Assembly: GCA_028455995.1 (NCBI GenBank) | Contig: JABELC010000011.1 | Location: 1,302,001 to 1,366,000, forward strand | Origin: Scleromitrula shiraiana | Lineage: Eukaryota > Ascomycota > Leotiomycetes > Helotiales > Sclerotiniaceae | Reading direction: 5' to 3' | Length of the DNA stretch: 64,000 nucleotides | In this document: in pieces, positions 40,201 to 52,239 of the stretch | Layout: every line of letters starts with the position of its first letter | Position numbering within the stretch: position 1 is the stretch's first letter | Position numbers and translations under genes: made by a program | The notes under the pieces: generated by a model | What the model was told of the DNA's origin: nothing | The model's database searches: none | Seen by the model: the letters and a program-made list of their open reading frames with translations, nothing else

Positions 40201-41246
40201 GGAATAGGAGTAGCCATAACATTTTGAGCGATAGTTCGTATTGGGGCGTAGCCAGGTGGAGGATCTAAAATCTTATATCCTTCAGATGGTAACATCCTAT
40301 CAAGCTCTTCATCTGAAAGAGGAGCATTTCGTGACGATATATCCGTTCCAAATCCAGCGGGCATTACTGGCATCTGCGAAGGATGCATGGGAGTAACTAA
40401 TCCTTGATTTCCAATGGGTGTGGCAGCTGGGGCTTGATCCCATCTTGATCTTCGTCGGGGAGTTTCGTCAACCGCAGCACCTCCGATTGCAGGTGTTTGG
40501 TCCCATCTCGATCGCTTGGTTTTCGTATCAACAGATGGTGCCGGCATATTTTCAGAATCCGTTCCAACATCCCAACGTTGTTTTCTCTTGCGTCCAGTAG
40601 TCACAGCCTCTGTGGAACCAGCCTCTTTATTCTCCTTGTCGCCAGGGGAGCCACTGCCTTCTCTAATCAGCGTTGCTTCATGATCGGTAGTTTCTCCATT
40701 AGCAATCTTTTCCTCTATAGCTTTCTTGACTCTCTGTTCCTCGCGCTCAAGCTCTCTTCGAGCCATAATATCTCGATAGCTCTCGCCATCTTCTGCTGCA
40801 CCAGCTTGCCGATTCGCGGCAAATGCATCAGCTCTTGTAGGTGTTAAAGCGCGATCGTAGCGGCGTTTCTGATAATCTGTTTCGCGATCGGAGATTCGTG
40901 CGCTTTTTTCCCTGTCCAGGAGAATATCCTCATCATCGACTCCAAACTCATTTATTTGTTCCCTGGAAGCTGTATACTGACCGACTAGTCGACGGCTAGT
41001 ATCAGCTTCCTCCATTTCATCATCGTCGCCATCTGCAACTGCGATTGAAGTGTTGTAGCCTGCGAATTTATCGAGTCCATCGCGTTCGTAAAGAGTCGTA
41101 TCGAAACTTTCTGTCAAGGAGGCCTTGGTGGAGACATCAGTTCGTTGATTTGAAGGATCAAACGTTTTCGACCCCTTCTTACCAGCAGAGGCGGCATTCC
41201 TCTCAGCCTGTAGCTTCCTGATAGTCTCGAAGTCGGAATCGGACAT
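37284..41246 (-). CDS. SF3b subunit 1 (SF3b155), U2 snRNP
   Basis: Three exons, 41246-39298, 39079-37497 and 37399-37284, give 1,215 residues. Intron 1 (218 nt) is long for this genome and joins PLWTGAK to KQRGKGLAGFLKAVGYI. Intron 2 joins ARKVRQ to YWTLYNSAYTLSADS with a Pro codon at the junction. The N-terminal 380 residues are disordered and contain U2AF-ligand-type Trp motifs (RKQRWD, KRSRWDQTP, RRSRWDQAP). The rest is an array of about 20 HEAT repeats ending FHPARKVRQ and a short C-terminal peptide. SF3b155 clamps the branch-point helix and contacts U2AF65. The tryptophan motifs are the docking sites for the U2AF-homology domain. Homologues are Hsh155 in budding yeast and Prp10 in fission yeast. 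Confidence 0.96.
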
Positions 41247-41653
41247 GGTGGCAAGATATATTTCTGCGCATTGGTGTTTGAGGTGATAATATCTAAGTTC
41301 GATTCGCTTTTGTAATCGAAAAGCTCTTGATATCCAGCACCAGCCACAATTACACTAGCGCGAAATGGTACTTGATTAGTCATATTTACTTTATTATGTG
41401 CTCGGAATAGTATCTATCTAGGGACCAGCCCAGTCTTTACCAGCAGCTATTATTTGGGTAATTGTAAATGATTCACAGGTGGACTAAGGGGATAAGATAG
41501 ACATGACTTGTAGAATGCGAAATTCACGACATCAAATGATACAGGCAAACAAACCCATAGGCTTAAACTCATCTTTGTAGAATTTCTACACGTGCACAAG
41601 GTTGTTCATTCTTCAGTTTTGTTCGATACACTCCTAAACTCCTAGCTATGCTT

Positions 41654-42864
41654 CTATCCTTGGACCTTGAAGGTTCTTCCACTGGCTGTCTTTCTCTCTT
41701 TCTCCTCATTTTCTGGGCGCGCTCTCCTCAGTACTAGAATAGGTGTTAGCCATGACTTTTCAATTAATTAAATATGTAAATCTTACCTTGCAAGAAATCT
41801 GCTGTACGCCTGCGCATTCTAGAGTGGATGTATGCCTGAATAGCGTTAGCTTTGGGACGTATATCTTGATGGTGGCTGAAATATACCTTTGATGCCTTAA
41901 TGTGATAATGGAAATAGTCGCGGAAGGTTTGAATGTGAGAAATAACATCGTCTCTTCGCTGGAGGGTTAAGTGACGTGGGAAAAGAACTATAACCGTTAG
42001 TATGACAATTCAAACTTAACCGCCATACTTACCAAATGTAACGTAACCAATCTCTCCAGTGCCATTGTCCTTGACTCCCGGAACACCCTGAAGCTCCAAT
42101 GGCGGGTCTGTTCTGAATAGAACTTGTGGGGCATTCTGAATAGCTCTCCTTCTGGCATCAACAAATTCCTGGATAAAGACCTTTCCGAAAACCCTATCTG
42201 TTTCCTCGCGGAAAATGGTACTAAATATGACTGTAACTCTGTCGTGGCTGGCCTTGATATAGATAGCTTCTTCGTCGCGGTAATGAATGGCCATAACATC
42301 TCCTCCCTCTCTGACGCCCTGAGGTGCCTCCTCCGATGTGAACTTCGATGCCTCCTCTTGTAATTTATGGAATTCATCAAAGGCATGCTCGAAAGGTGCA
42401 GCCATCGCATTTCGTTTCAGTAAAGATATTCGTCGAATTAAATCATCTCGCGCCTCTAGGAAAGGGAAACAAATTAGTTGATATCAGATAATGACTGCTA
42501 TATAGCTTACCTTTTTCTTCAGGTAGACTTTCTAAATCAACTTGCACTGAGAAGTTGTAACCATTTTCTGGCGCAACAACATATGGTCCATACTCTCTCT
42601 CCAGAACTTGTTGGGCACCATACTGAAGAAGTTCGTTATAGCATCGGACTTGAATCGATACAAGTATTTTAGTCTTGGATTCCGGAGTTGAAATGTGAAA
42701 GGTAACACCATCGAAATCGGATACGGTCTGATCAATATTCACAGGAGGTGCACTGAACCAAATTAGTGGAAGGACAAGTAAGGGTTTATAGTTTACACAA
42801 ACCCTGAGAATCTCTCTGTGAGTACAGATTGAAGAAGCACATTTTGGTAATCTAAAAGAAGCAT
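41654..42864 (-). CDS. arpc2: Arp2/3 complex subunit 2 (p34-Arc, ARPC2)
   Basis: Six exons: 42864-42803, 42752-42511, 42455-42033, 41987-41887, 41835-41787 and 41733-41654. All phases agree and give 318 residues. It begins MLLLDYQNVLLQSVLTERFS, includes YVVAPENGYNFSVQVDLE, EEAIYIKASHDRVTVIFST, FRTDPPLELQGV and YVTFVLFPRHLTLQRRDDV, and ends with basic IHSRMRRRTADFLQVLRRARPE. ARPC2 and ARPC4 form the core that binds the mother actin filament in branched nucleation at endocytic patches. The tail exon of 49 nt and the final exon of 80 nt are small. It is divergent from Utp12. Confidence 0.95.
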
Positions 42865-43300
42865 TTTGCTTTGATTGTGGAAGACTTATTGTCTTCGTTG
42901 TCTTCTTGCTTGGCCTCGTCCTATGGGTTTCGAGATGCTGTGTTGTAGGTATGCTGACGACGTGGGGCGGAGAGTTTAGCTTGTTAACAAAAGCGGCATA
43001 ATATTGCCAAAACAAAAGGTCAAGTGAGAATGTGATTCTTTTCGAGAAGTGAATCTTATCTGATACTATCGAATAAATACTGCAAACACGAATTGGCACT
43101 TGGGTACTCAAAAAGGACTATATACTTAGGGAATTTGGATCGCCTGTGACTACACAGATAGTACGGAAGCTCTTGATTTATACTTGCTGCTTTAAACCAT
43201 ACAAGACCCATGCTTATCGGCAGCACTAAGGAATTTTATCGCATGAAAGTCAAAAAAAAAAGTTCTGGTTCCTGAACGACTTTTGCGCCATAGTGTAAAC
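42865..43300. promoter_or_regulatory. divergent ARPC2 / Utp12 promoter
   Basis: 436 bp between opposed start codons. A long open frame on the minus strand (to 43111) reads through this region in frame with ARPC2 exon 2 sequence, but lacks the conserved ARPC2 N-terminus. It is therefore treated as chance read-through. Confidence 0.55.
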
Positions 43301-46258
43301 ATGGTTAAATCATACTTGTAAGTTGCTTGAAAACTCTTCAAATGATGGTTTTTGACTAACCTATGTTCTTTCAGGAAATATGAGCATTCGAAATCTTTCG
43401 GTCTCGTCAATTCAAGTACCTCAAATATCGTTTGGGCTACAGATGGATCGGGCTCATCTCGAAGTACAGGTTCAGGAAGAGCTATAGTTGCCGCCAATGA
43501 AGAGGTTTTATGCTGGGAAATCAAGACAGGAGAGCTTCTCAGCAGATGGAAAGACAATGCCTGCAAATCGCAAGTTACATCCATTGCCCAGAGTAAAACT
43601 GACGCCGAAATTTTTGCCATTGGATATGAGGATGGAAGCATTCGATTATGGGACTCGAAGATCGCAACCGTCATAGTCAGCTTCAATGGTCACAAATCTG
43701 CGATTACTACTCTGGCATTTGATAAGTCCGGAGTTCGATTGGCTAGTGGCTCTAGGGATACAGATGTCATAATCTGGGATCTGGTGGCTGAAGTCGGCTT
43801 GTTTAAGCTGAGGGGACATAAGGATCAGATCACAGGGTTACAATTCATACAACCGGACGCGCCGCAAGAGATTGGAGAGGACGAGGAGTTTGTCTCTACT
43901 GAAGAAGGAGGTTCTTTTGAAGGATTTCTTTTAACGACCGGCAAAGACTCGCTCATAAAACTCTGGGACGTTACATCCCAGCACTGTATTGAAACTCATG
44001 TCGCTCAAACAAATGGAGAGTGTTGGGCACTTGGCACATCTCCAGATGGTAGCGGATGCATCACGGCTGGAAATGACGGCGAAATGAAAGTGTGGTCTAT
44101 CGATTTAGCTGGCCTTTATAAGTTATCAAAGCAAGTAAATGGCACGGTTGACGCTCGATATCTCCAAAGTAGAGGAGTCTTGCATCGCCAGGGAAAAGAT
44201 AAAGCACTGGAAATTAGCTTCCACCCACGTCTTGATTATTTTGCAGTTCATGGTTCAGAAAAGTCTGTCGAAATTTGGAGGATACGATCAGAGGATGAGG
44301 TTAAAAGGAGTCTAGCACGAAAACGCAGAAGAAGAAGAGAAAAGATGGGTTCCACAGAGAAATCTGGAATGGAAGTGGACGCGGAAGGAGATGAGAAGTC
44401 AGAAGACATCTCGAATGCAGATATTAGTGATTTCTTCGTTCAATACGTTATTGTAAGAACGGGAGGCAAGGTTCGATCAGCAGATTGGGTTCGAATAAAA
44501 GGCACGAAGTCCATACAATTACTCATAGGAACCACCAACAATCAACTTGAGGTATATACTGTGGCGACAAAAGAAAAAAGCAAGAAATCTAAGAGCGACG
44601 ATTCACCGGATTATTCCAGGACACTTTCCGTGGAAATGCCCGGCCACAGAGCTGATATACGATCTCTAGCGCTGAGCTCAGACGATAGAATGCTTGCCTC
44701 AGCTTCTAATGGCGGTTTAAAGATTTGGAATGTACGCACGAGAAGCTGTATACGAAGCTTCGAATGCGGGTATGCATTATGTTGTGCATTCTTACCGGGT
44801 GATAAAATTGTTGTGGTAGGGACCAAATCTGGTGAATTAGAACTGTTCGATGTGGCTTCCGCTACCATACTCGAGACGATCAAGGCGCATGAGAGCGCTG
44901 TCTGGAGTTTGCAAGTGCATCCAGATGGCCGTTCTGTTGTTTCCGGTAGTGCGGATAAATCTGCCAAATTCTGGAATTTCGAGGTTTTCCAAGAAGAAAT
45001 CCCAGGAACGAAGCGAACTACTCCAAAACTTCGACTCGTTCACACAAGGACCTTAAAAGTCTCCGATGATATCCTCAGCATACGATTCTCGCCAGATGCA
45101 CGATTAATAGCCGTTGCCCTTCTTGACAACACCGTCAAAGTATTCTTCGTCGATTCTTTAAAGCTTTTCTTGAATCTTTACGGTCACAAACTACCCGTCC
45201 TCAGCATGGACATCTCCTTTGATAGCAAACTCATCGTAACCTGTTCTGCAGACAAAAATATACGGCTTTGGGGTCTTGATTTTGGAGATTGTCACAAAGC
45301 TTTCTTTGGTCATCAAGATAGTATTCTTCAGGTCGCTTTCATCCCTCATAGCCAAGACGGCAATGGACATCACTTTTTCAGTAGTAGTAAAGACAAAATG
45401 ATCAAGTATTGGGATGGAGATAAGTTTGAGCAGATTCAAAGATTAGATGGGCATCATGGCGAAATTTGGGCGCTGGCTGTTAGTCGAACCGGTGACTTTT
45501 TCGTAAGTGCGAGTCACGATAAAAGTATTCGGGTGTGGGAACAGACGGATGAGCAGATATTCTTGGAAGAAGAGAAAGAGAAAGAACTCGAGGAATTATA
45601 TGAAAATACTCTGACGACATCTCTTGGTCCAGATCAGAACCAAGAAGACGATGATGGCGAAGTGGGTGCAGCTGGAAAACAGACTGTAGAAACCCTTATG
45701 GCAGGAGAGAAGATTGTTGAAGCTCTGGAAATTGGCATGGCCGATCTCGAGCTCATCAAAGAATGGGAGGTTGCAAAAGCAGCAAATCCAAACACTGCAC
45801 CACCACCTCGAAATCTTCTCTTCATGGCTCTGGGTGGTATCAGTGCTGAAACTCATGTTCTCAATGTCTTGCAAAAGATCAAAGCCGCGGCATTACACGA
45901 TGCATTACTCGTATTACCGTTCTCAACGCTTCCAATGCTCTTCACATTCCTCAACATCTTTGCTACCAGATCGATGAACATTCCTCTCACATGTCGAATT
46001 CTGTTCTTCATGTTAAAAACTCATCATCGCCAAATTGTTGCAAGTAAGACTATGAGAATTATGTTAGATGGGATAAGGGAGAATCTGAGACGAGCTTTGA
46101 AGAGACAAAAGGATGAAATGGGTTATAATCTTGCGGCTTTAAGAATTGTTGGAAACCAGGTTAAAGAAAAGGGAGTTAAGGATTATGTAGATGAGGAGAC
46201 TTGGGAAGAGGATGATACCAAAAGTAAAAAGAAGCGTGGATTTGTTCAAGTATCATAA
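43301..46258 (+). CDS. utp12: Utp12/Dip2 WD-repeat protein of the U3 snoRNP (SSU processome)
   Basis: Two exons, 43301-43317 (17 nt) and 43375-46258, give 966 residues. The tiny first exon encodes MVKSY(L), which joins KYEHSKSFGLV and matches the conserved Utp12 N-terminus. Twelve or more WD repeats follow (for example IKLWDVTSQHC, KIWNVRTRSC, SGSADKSAKFWN, CSADKNIRLWG, SASHDKSIRVWEQ), forming two propellers. The C-terminal Utp12 domain (about 790-930) contains LLFMALGGISAETHVLNVLQKIKAAALHDALL-type helices. The tail is acidic-basic. Utp12 is part of the UTP-B subcomplex that assembles on nascent pre-18S rRNA in the nucleolus. A basic insert (KRRRRREK near residue 320) lies between blades. Confidence 0.95.
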
Positions 46259-46582
46259 TCAATTACCTACATAATAGGTAGATACATATCAAAAATGTAC
46301 ATATATAGTAGAAGCTGGTTACGGCGTTTACTCATTGCCTTTCAAATACATAGAGTAAAAAATTAGTTGATATAATCTCTATAACAATCATTCCCTAGTG
46401 GATCATCTTAACTATCAAAACCGCGGAAAGCGGGGGTTAGCGTGGTTTGCACACCCCTGTTCAACCGAGGCCGAGGCAAATTGGTCCAACCTCACTGATT
46501 CTCATAAAATGCGATTATATTCCCTCAAGATGGATAAGATTATATACCATTATTGTTCATTTACCTATACAGCATATTCGAA
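46259..46582. other. intergenic, no gene seen
   Basis: 324 bp between Utp12 and the kinase-like gene. A GC-richer patch at 46420-46490 (CCGCGGAAAGCGGGGG and on) stands out but has no identified role. Confidence 0.5.
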
Positions 46583-47876
46583 ATGGCCGGATCAGTAAGA
46601 CAACCGATTGATTTACAATCATTAGAGAAATACATAATTGCCAATGTTCCCGAAATAAAAACTCCCATCGACATCAAACAAGTATTTGCATCCTCCTCCA
46701 ATGCGCTACCAAGCTTATGAACCATCATGCTAATCAACAATTATAGTTCGGCTTCGGGCAATCAAATCCTACATATCAACTACTCGCAAAAGATGGTCAG
46801 AAATTTGTAATGCGAAAGAAGCCACCGGGAAAACTGGTTTCCAAAACCGCGCATAAAGTAGAGCGAGAATACCGAGTTATCCATGCCCTCGAGAAAACCG
46901 ATGTCCCAGTACCAAAAGCATATTGTCTATGTGAGGATTCATCGATAATCGGCACACCTTTTTATATCATGGAATTTCTAGATGGGAGAATTATTGAAGA
47001 TCCTACGATGCCAAATGTAACGCCTGCGGAACGAACAGAAATGTACATACTATTCCGAGCCTCTACAAATTCTATACACAAATATTGACAGCATGAAAAC
47101 AGGTGGCACGATGTAATCCGTACCCTAGCCAAACTACATCGAATAGACCCCGCCTCAGTCGGCCTCTCAACATTTGGCAAACCAAGTGGATTCTACGATC
47201 GTCAAATAAAAACATTTGCTACGATCAGCAAAGCGCAAGGCGAGACCGTTGATATAGAGACGAAAGAACCAGTCGGACAGATACCCCATATTGATGAGAT
47301 ATTAGCCTTCTTCAGTGATAAGAAAAGTCAACCGAAGGATAGAGGAAATCCTATTCATGGAGATTATAAGATAGATAATTTGGTCTTTCATAAGACGGAA
47401 CCGAGGGTTATTGGTATTTTAGAGTATGTCCATCCCCATCATCTTCCACTAAACAATTACTAACATAAACCTCCCGCAGCTGGGAAATGTCCACAATCGG
47501 CCATCCCCTATCCGATCTAGTCAACATGCTAGGTCCATACACACTAAGTGACTCCAGCAAATTATTCGCCTCCACATCTCTCCTCCCCGCATTCAAAGTA
47601 GGCGAAACACCCGGTCTCCCAACCGCATCTCAACTCATAAGTTGGTATGCTGAAGTGAGTGGATATGATCCCACCTCTGAGTTTTCGTGGGGTGTGGCAT
47701 TTGGTTTCTTTAGATCGACTTGTATCTATCAGGGAATTGCGGCTAGATATGCTGTGAGACAGGCGAGTAGTGCGAAGGCGAGAGAGAATGGGCAGGCTAT
47801 GTGGCCGATGGGTGAGTTGGCTTGGAAAGCCCTACTGAAAGCTAGAGGTGATGGGAGTGAGAAGGCGAAATTGTGA
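46583..47876 (+). CDS. APH/choline-kinase-like phosphotransferase
   Basis: Four exons, 46583-46681, 46747-47042, 47103-47423 and 47480-47876, give 370 residues. Splicing joins IDIKQ to FGFGQSNPTYQLL, ERTE to MWHDVIRTLAKLH, and GIL to DWEMSTIGHPLSDL. The fold is that of aminoglycoside-phosphotransferase-like kinases: FVMRKKPPGKL (ATP lysine region), EREYRVI, YIMEFLDGR, HGDYKIDNLVFH (catalytic loop, Asp and Asn) and DWEMSTIG (metal-binding Asp). It resembles the kinase domain of ACAD10/ACAD11 and their stand-alone fungal relatives; the substrate is unknown. The canonical residues are all present, so it is probably active. The donors at introns 1 and 2 (GTATTT, GTACAT) are weak. Confidence 0.9.
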
Positions 47877-48287
47877 GCATGGTTTTACTTGCACCGGTAT
47901 TATTTCAGGGGCTGTTTTGAATATACATCAAGGCATTTGTCATTCATGTGTATATCTGACTCCGTTCCGCTCCGTCAACTTCTCATATTAGCATCCACAT
48001 TTTAGCTAGCGTAGATATCTACCACCATGTTATTACATCATGTGTTTTTCTCGTTTCATCTGATAGCTTTATTTCAATTCGCCAAATCTGAACACAGTCC
48101 ATCTGGAAAGAATCCTATCTTATTTTATTTCCTTATGATTGCCGCTTAGAATATCCTACAACAAACACACCACATAGGACTTGAGGAGCGGATGGAATTT
48201 CTATATATCTCTTAATCTATCCATCAATTCAACCCCCCAAACCCATCCCCATCCATACGTAACAACTACCACAATCTAGACAGCTAA
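47877..48287. other. intergenic, no gene seen
   Basis: AT-rich spacer, probably the kinase 3' UTR followed by the downstream end of the possible membrane-protein relic. Confidence 0.5.
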
Positions 48288-48866
48288 TTACAATCCTGCA
48301 TTCACCATCCAGTATCTCAATATGAAGAAAAGGATGTAACACAGTATACTAAACCAAGCAACAATCAAACAAGCTCCAAATTTTACAGGAACCTTCCCAC
48401 CATATAGTGCATACTAAGAATATCTCCATCCACCAAACACCGATAATCTAGATAGACATCCACCCACCCAACAGCCCAGATGAATACAAACATCCCACTT
48501 ACCTTCATCGTAAGCATACATTTTTAACATCTCCATCACAACCATAAATAACACAACCCAAGAATCTAAAACATACCAATCCGCAACAAATATACATATC
48601 AATACGCCAAAACCACTATTGAATAGCTTTCCATAACCATCTAAATATCTAAATATCACATAAAACCCGGAAAGAATCAAGCATGAGAGTGAGAGGTAAT
48701 AGATTATTAGGAATCGGACAGTGAGTAGATCTATGGGATTATTGCCATTGTAGAGTTTGAGTATTAGTTCGTACGCATAGTGAGTGGTGTCGTGTGGTGT
48801 GTTTAGGGGATAATGAATGGTAAGTGCTCTTTTCTTTCGGCTGTGAGATTTGGGAATGAGTTATGA
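48288..48866 (-). pseudogene. possible decayed small membrane-protein gene
   Basis: An open stretch from about 48866 down to 48500 reads SHSRKKRALTIHYPL, then YELILKLYNGNNPIDLLTV and three hydrophobic helices with LSGFYVIFRYLDGYGKLF. It ends at a good donor (GAAG|GTAAGT). Beyond an acceptor near 48406 (TTCTTAG) a second hydrophobic exon reads YALYGGKVPVKFGACLIVAW to a stop at 48288. Two problems remain: no ATG precedes the conserved part in frame, and the donor phase (1) does not fit the best downstream frame (0). It looks like a four-helix membrane protein that is either broken or wrongly modelled. The family was not recognised. Confidence 0.4.
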
Positions 48867-49400
48867 GCTGGTGTGTTTTATATTCTTATATTCTGCCAGT
48901 TTCTGTTCCGCGAAGTTCTTTTCTTTGGGATATTGTTGGGGGGTATGATGGGGATAGATGGTAATAGATGATGAGCGTTGATGAGGAAATCAAATATAGG
49001 TTTGTGTATTCATGGTATGGTTGTAATAGTATGCTATTTATCTATATAATATAGTGATTATAAATATTGATAGTAAAATATAAACACAAATAAACATCAT
49101 TATTAACATCGCGACTAAAGTTGTATTCATTATTGATATGAATTACTGTACAATATATCAAAGGAATGAAAATACTGGCCAAATATGTATCAGTAAGATG
49201 TGTATAAAAAGTTATAATGCGAGATCTAGGATTGGCAGGACAGGAGATGGCAACTTGAAGATTGATATGAATAGATCTTATTTTCAATTCTTTGGATTAT
49301 ATGATATGGTTCTCTATTGGGGGAGTGATGAACATTCATCTGATATGTATTACTTACTCTATTCGCTAATTTGCTTCACTTGATAATTATAATAGTGTAT
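48867..49400. other. intergenic, boundary to AT-rich block
   Basis: No gene is seen. Base composition falls steadily into the AT-rich block from about 49.38 kb. Confidence 0.5.
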
Positions 49401-49551
49401 ATTATAGAGTTTAAGTGCTAAAATATTTTTTTATCATTTAAAATTTATAATTACATTTTATAAAATATTAATATTTAATAAACAAATAAATAAGTATTTT
49501 CTATTAACTTGAAATAAATTTAAATTTTAAAAATATATTATTATGATTGAA

Positions 49552-49664
49552 ATTAATAAATTAATAAACTAATAAATTAATAAATTAATAAATTAATAAA
49601 TTAATAAATTAATAAATTAATAAATTAATAAATTAATAAATTAATAAATTAATAAATTAATAAT
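49552..49664 (+). repeat. 8-bp tandem array (TTAATAAA)n
   Basis: About 14 copies, nearly exact (one T-to-C), at the left side of the AT-rich block. Confidence 0.9.
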
Positions 49665-50823
49665 AAAATAAAATAAAATAATTTAAAATAATCAAACAAA
49701 ATAATTTATTATTAATATGACTCGGATAATAAATATAGAATTTTAAAATAATAATTAATTAATCATTCAAGTTAAAGAAGAGAAATCTAATCTAGAAGTA
49801 AAAGTTCAAGTACTAGTACTAAGTAAATTCCTCTTAATTTTATCATGTATTCTTATTTTGAACTCGATGTTATTTTATAATATTTATTGATTTAATGATT
49901 AATTTACTATTAATTATAATATATTGAATAAATAAATACTACTAATATATAGTATTTTATCATATCAAATAATTTATTTATAATTCATAATTCAATAAAC
50001 TTAAATTTTAATAGTTTTACTACTAGTATTATTACATGATTATTATAGTTATTTAATAAAATATATGATATTATTAAAAATAAAAAAGTTCAAAAAATAT
50101 AATCATAGATTTCAAATAATTGAAAAAAAAGTTTTAGTATTTAAATTTTATAATATACATTATAATTGTCGAGTCGGTCGAATTAACAAACGGGGTACTA
50201 GTAGTATAGAATGAAGTAGTACAGATCGCATTTAAAGATGCATTTGAAGTCTTTCACGATCGATGTATATCATTAACGGTTATGCTAAAGGGGTGTATGT
50301 TTGTATATGCTAATAGATTATCTTATCTATGCATATTTTGCAACGGAAAATGAATGATTGAAGGTGTATTGTTACTTGAGTGCAACGTAGACAACATAAT
50401 GATATAAAATGGATGCTGACTTCATGAAGCAGAGAAAGTAGTCACAAATTTGAGGAATGAGAGATAAATATGAAGATGGAAACAGTAGAGTGAAATTTGT
50501 GTTAATTAAATAATACTCAAATGTACTTTAACTCTCTCTGGGAAAATAGGAGCATATAGAGGTCTAGACGATACTTGCAGATAGTGTACTACAACATGGT
50601 GTAGTAAGAAAGAAGGAGATTATAAGAGATTTGAAGATGCTATAAGACTAAGGTAATGTCAACAGTTGTTTGCATTTGGCCTTTGGCCTTTATCCTGAGT
50701 TATGGCTATGAAGGTACGATGATTGCTGTCATCATCATCGCAATATGATGCGGTTAATCTGCATATTTCGTAACGAATAAACAAACTAGAGTAAGAAGCG
50801 AGTGCTAGTCAGGAGAAGGGTGG

Positions 50824-51074
50824 CTCTCGACCTACAGAAAAAATCGAACCCCAAATCATTAAATTTATTAAAATCATTTAAATATATATATTTTAGAAAT
50901 TCATTAAGAATTATATTTATATTTAGATTTTTTTGAAATTTAATAATTGAATAATTAAGATTCGAAATAAACTATATTTCTAATTCTCAATTAAAAAAAA
51001 TCAATATTGCATTTATTATAAAGTTTTATTTTGAACATATAATACGGAGTCCGATTTTTTCTGCAAGTCGGGAG
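50824..51074. mobile_element. MITE-like element with 26-bp inverted repeats and GGTGG duplication
   Basis: Terminal inverted repeats at 50824-50849 and 51049-51074 share CTCYCGACYTRCAG then AAAAAATCGRAC; the differences are all transitions. The 5-bp GGTGG precedes the left end (50819-50823) and follows the right end (51075-51079), as a target duplication would. The interior is AT-rich and non-coding. Confidence 0.75.
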
Positions 51075-51577
51075 GGTGGGTATAATTGTGTAAAATCTAC
51101 TAGATTGAGCTCAATTCCCCAAACGATACTACCTCAACTCGATTGGAAACAACTGCTGTAGTAAATTCTCAGCTTGATATAATTTGATTCAACTTGAAAT
51201 CAAACGATGTACAACAATTGGAAAAAGGAGAAACAATTGCAATATTCATGATCAAAATCCAATTATAGATCATAAGCATTGGTCAATGTTCTAGAAAAAA
51301 CAATGACTAATGCTAACGTTACTCAATATTCCCCTATTGATTCGATATTCCCTGTTTTCGGCGAGGTTGATGGAATGTAATTGTAGAACTTTCTCCTTTT
51401 CATCACCATTGCTCTTTCTATAAAGATATATTTACAATTGAGGAAAAAAGTCTTATATAATCATTATGATTTATCACTGGTATTACTATATAATTATAAT
51501 AATTCATCTATATCATTACTACTAGTATATAGAGATTCTTTTTTATATTAATCTACTAGACTCGGAATTAATATATA

Positions 51578-51736
51578 TGTGGTTTTATTTCGGTTAAGTC
51601 GTACGATTATGGTATTGTAGTTTATGTTTTGATATTTTTGTTATTGATTTATTTATGGTATAGATTATTAAATTGTATATATATATGATTGTGGTTATGT
51701 GTTATTATATATTACTTTGTGATTTATATTTTAATA
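51578..51736 (-). repeat. 3' LTR of the copia element
   Basis: 159 bp. It keeps G where the other LTR has A, and T where the other has C, so C-to-T change on the plus strand dominates here. Confidence 0.93.
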
Positions 51737-52239
51737 TTGGTATTATTTGAAAAGAAAGAAAGTTAAATTAAATTTATTATATATTATAATATTATTTTTT
51801 TTTATTTTTTTATAAAATAGATTAAAAGGTTGAAATATATATAAGTAATATAATTGATAAAAGAAAGTTAATGTAATAAAAAAAAGTGTATGTAAAGTCG
51901 TAATCGTTGTTGTTTTGATAGGTGTTGTTTTTGGAAAGGTTATTTTTGAATTAGAATAATAATATTTTGATGATTTTAATAAATGTTATTATTTTTTGTA
52001 TTTTTTTTGTATTAGTTTTTTATATCTTTGTATTTTTTATATTAATTTTTTATATTATTATATCTTTTTTATTATATTTTTTTTATTATAATATATTAAT
52101 ATATTATATAGATTAATTTATAATAAATGTTGGTTTAAGCGATCATTATTTATTTTATTAAATAAATAAAATGATTTATTTATATTTAATTTATTTTTTT
52201 ATATCGATGTTGACTTTATTAATATTGATAAAGTTTTTA

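Noticed and set aside
42443..43111. 222-codon minus-strand frame overlapping ARPC2
   Set aside because: It reads through intron 1 and the 5' region. The spliced 42864 start gives the conserved MLLLDYQNVLL terminus.
49552..49664. CRISPR-like array
   Set aside because: Units are 8 bp, contiguous and without spacers; the genome is eukaryotic.
50160..50700. Gene in the less AT-rich island
   Set aside because: No open frame of meaningful length and no splice structure.
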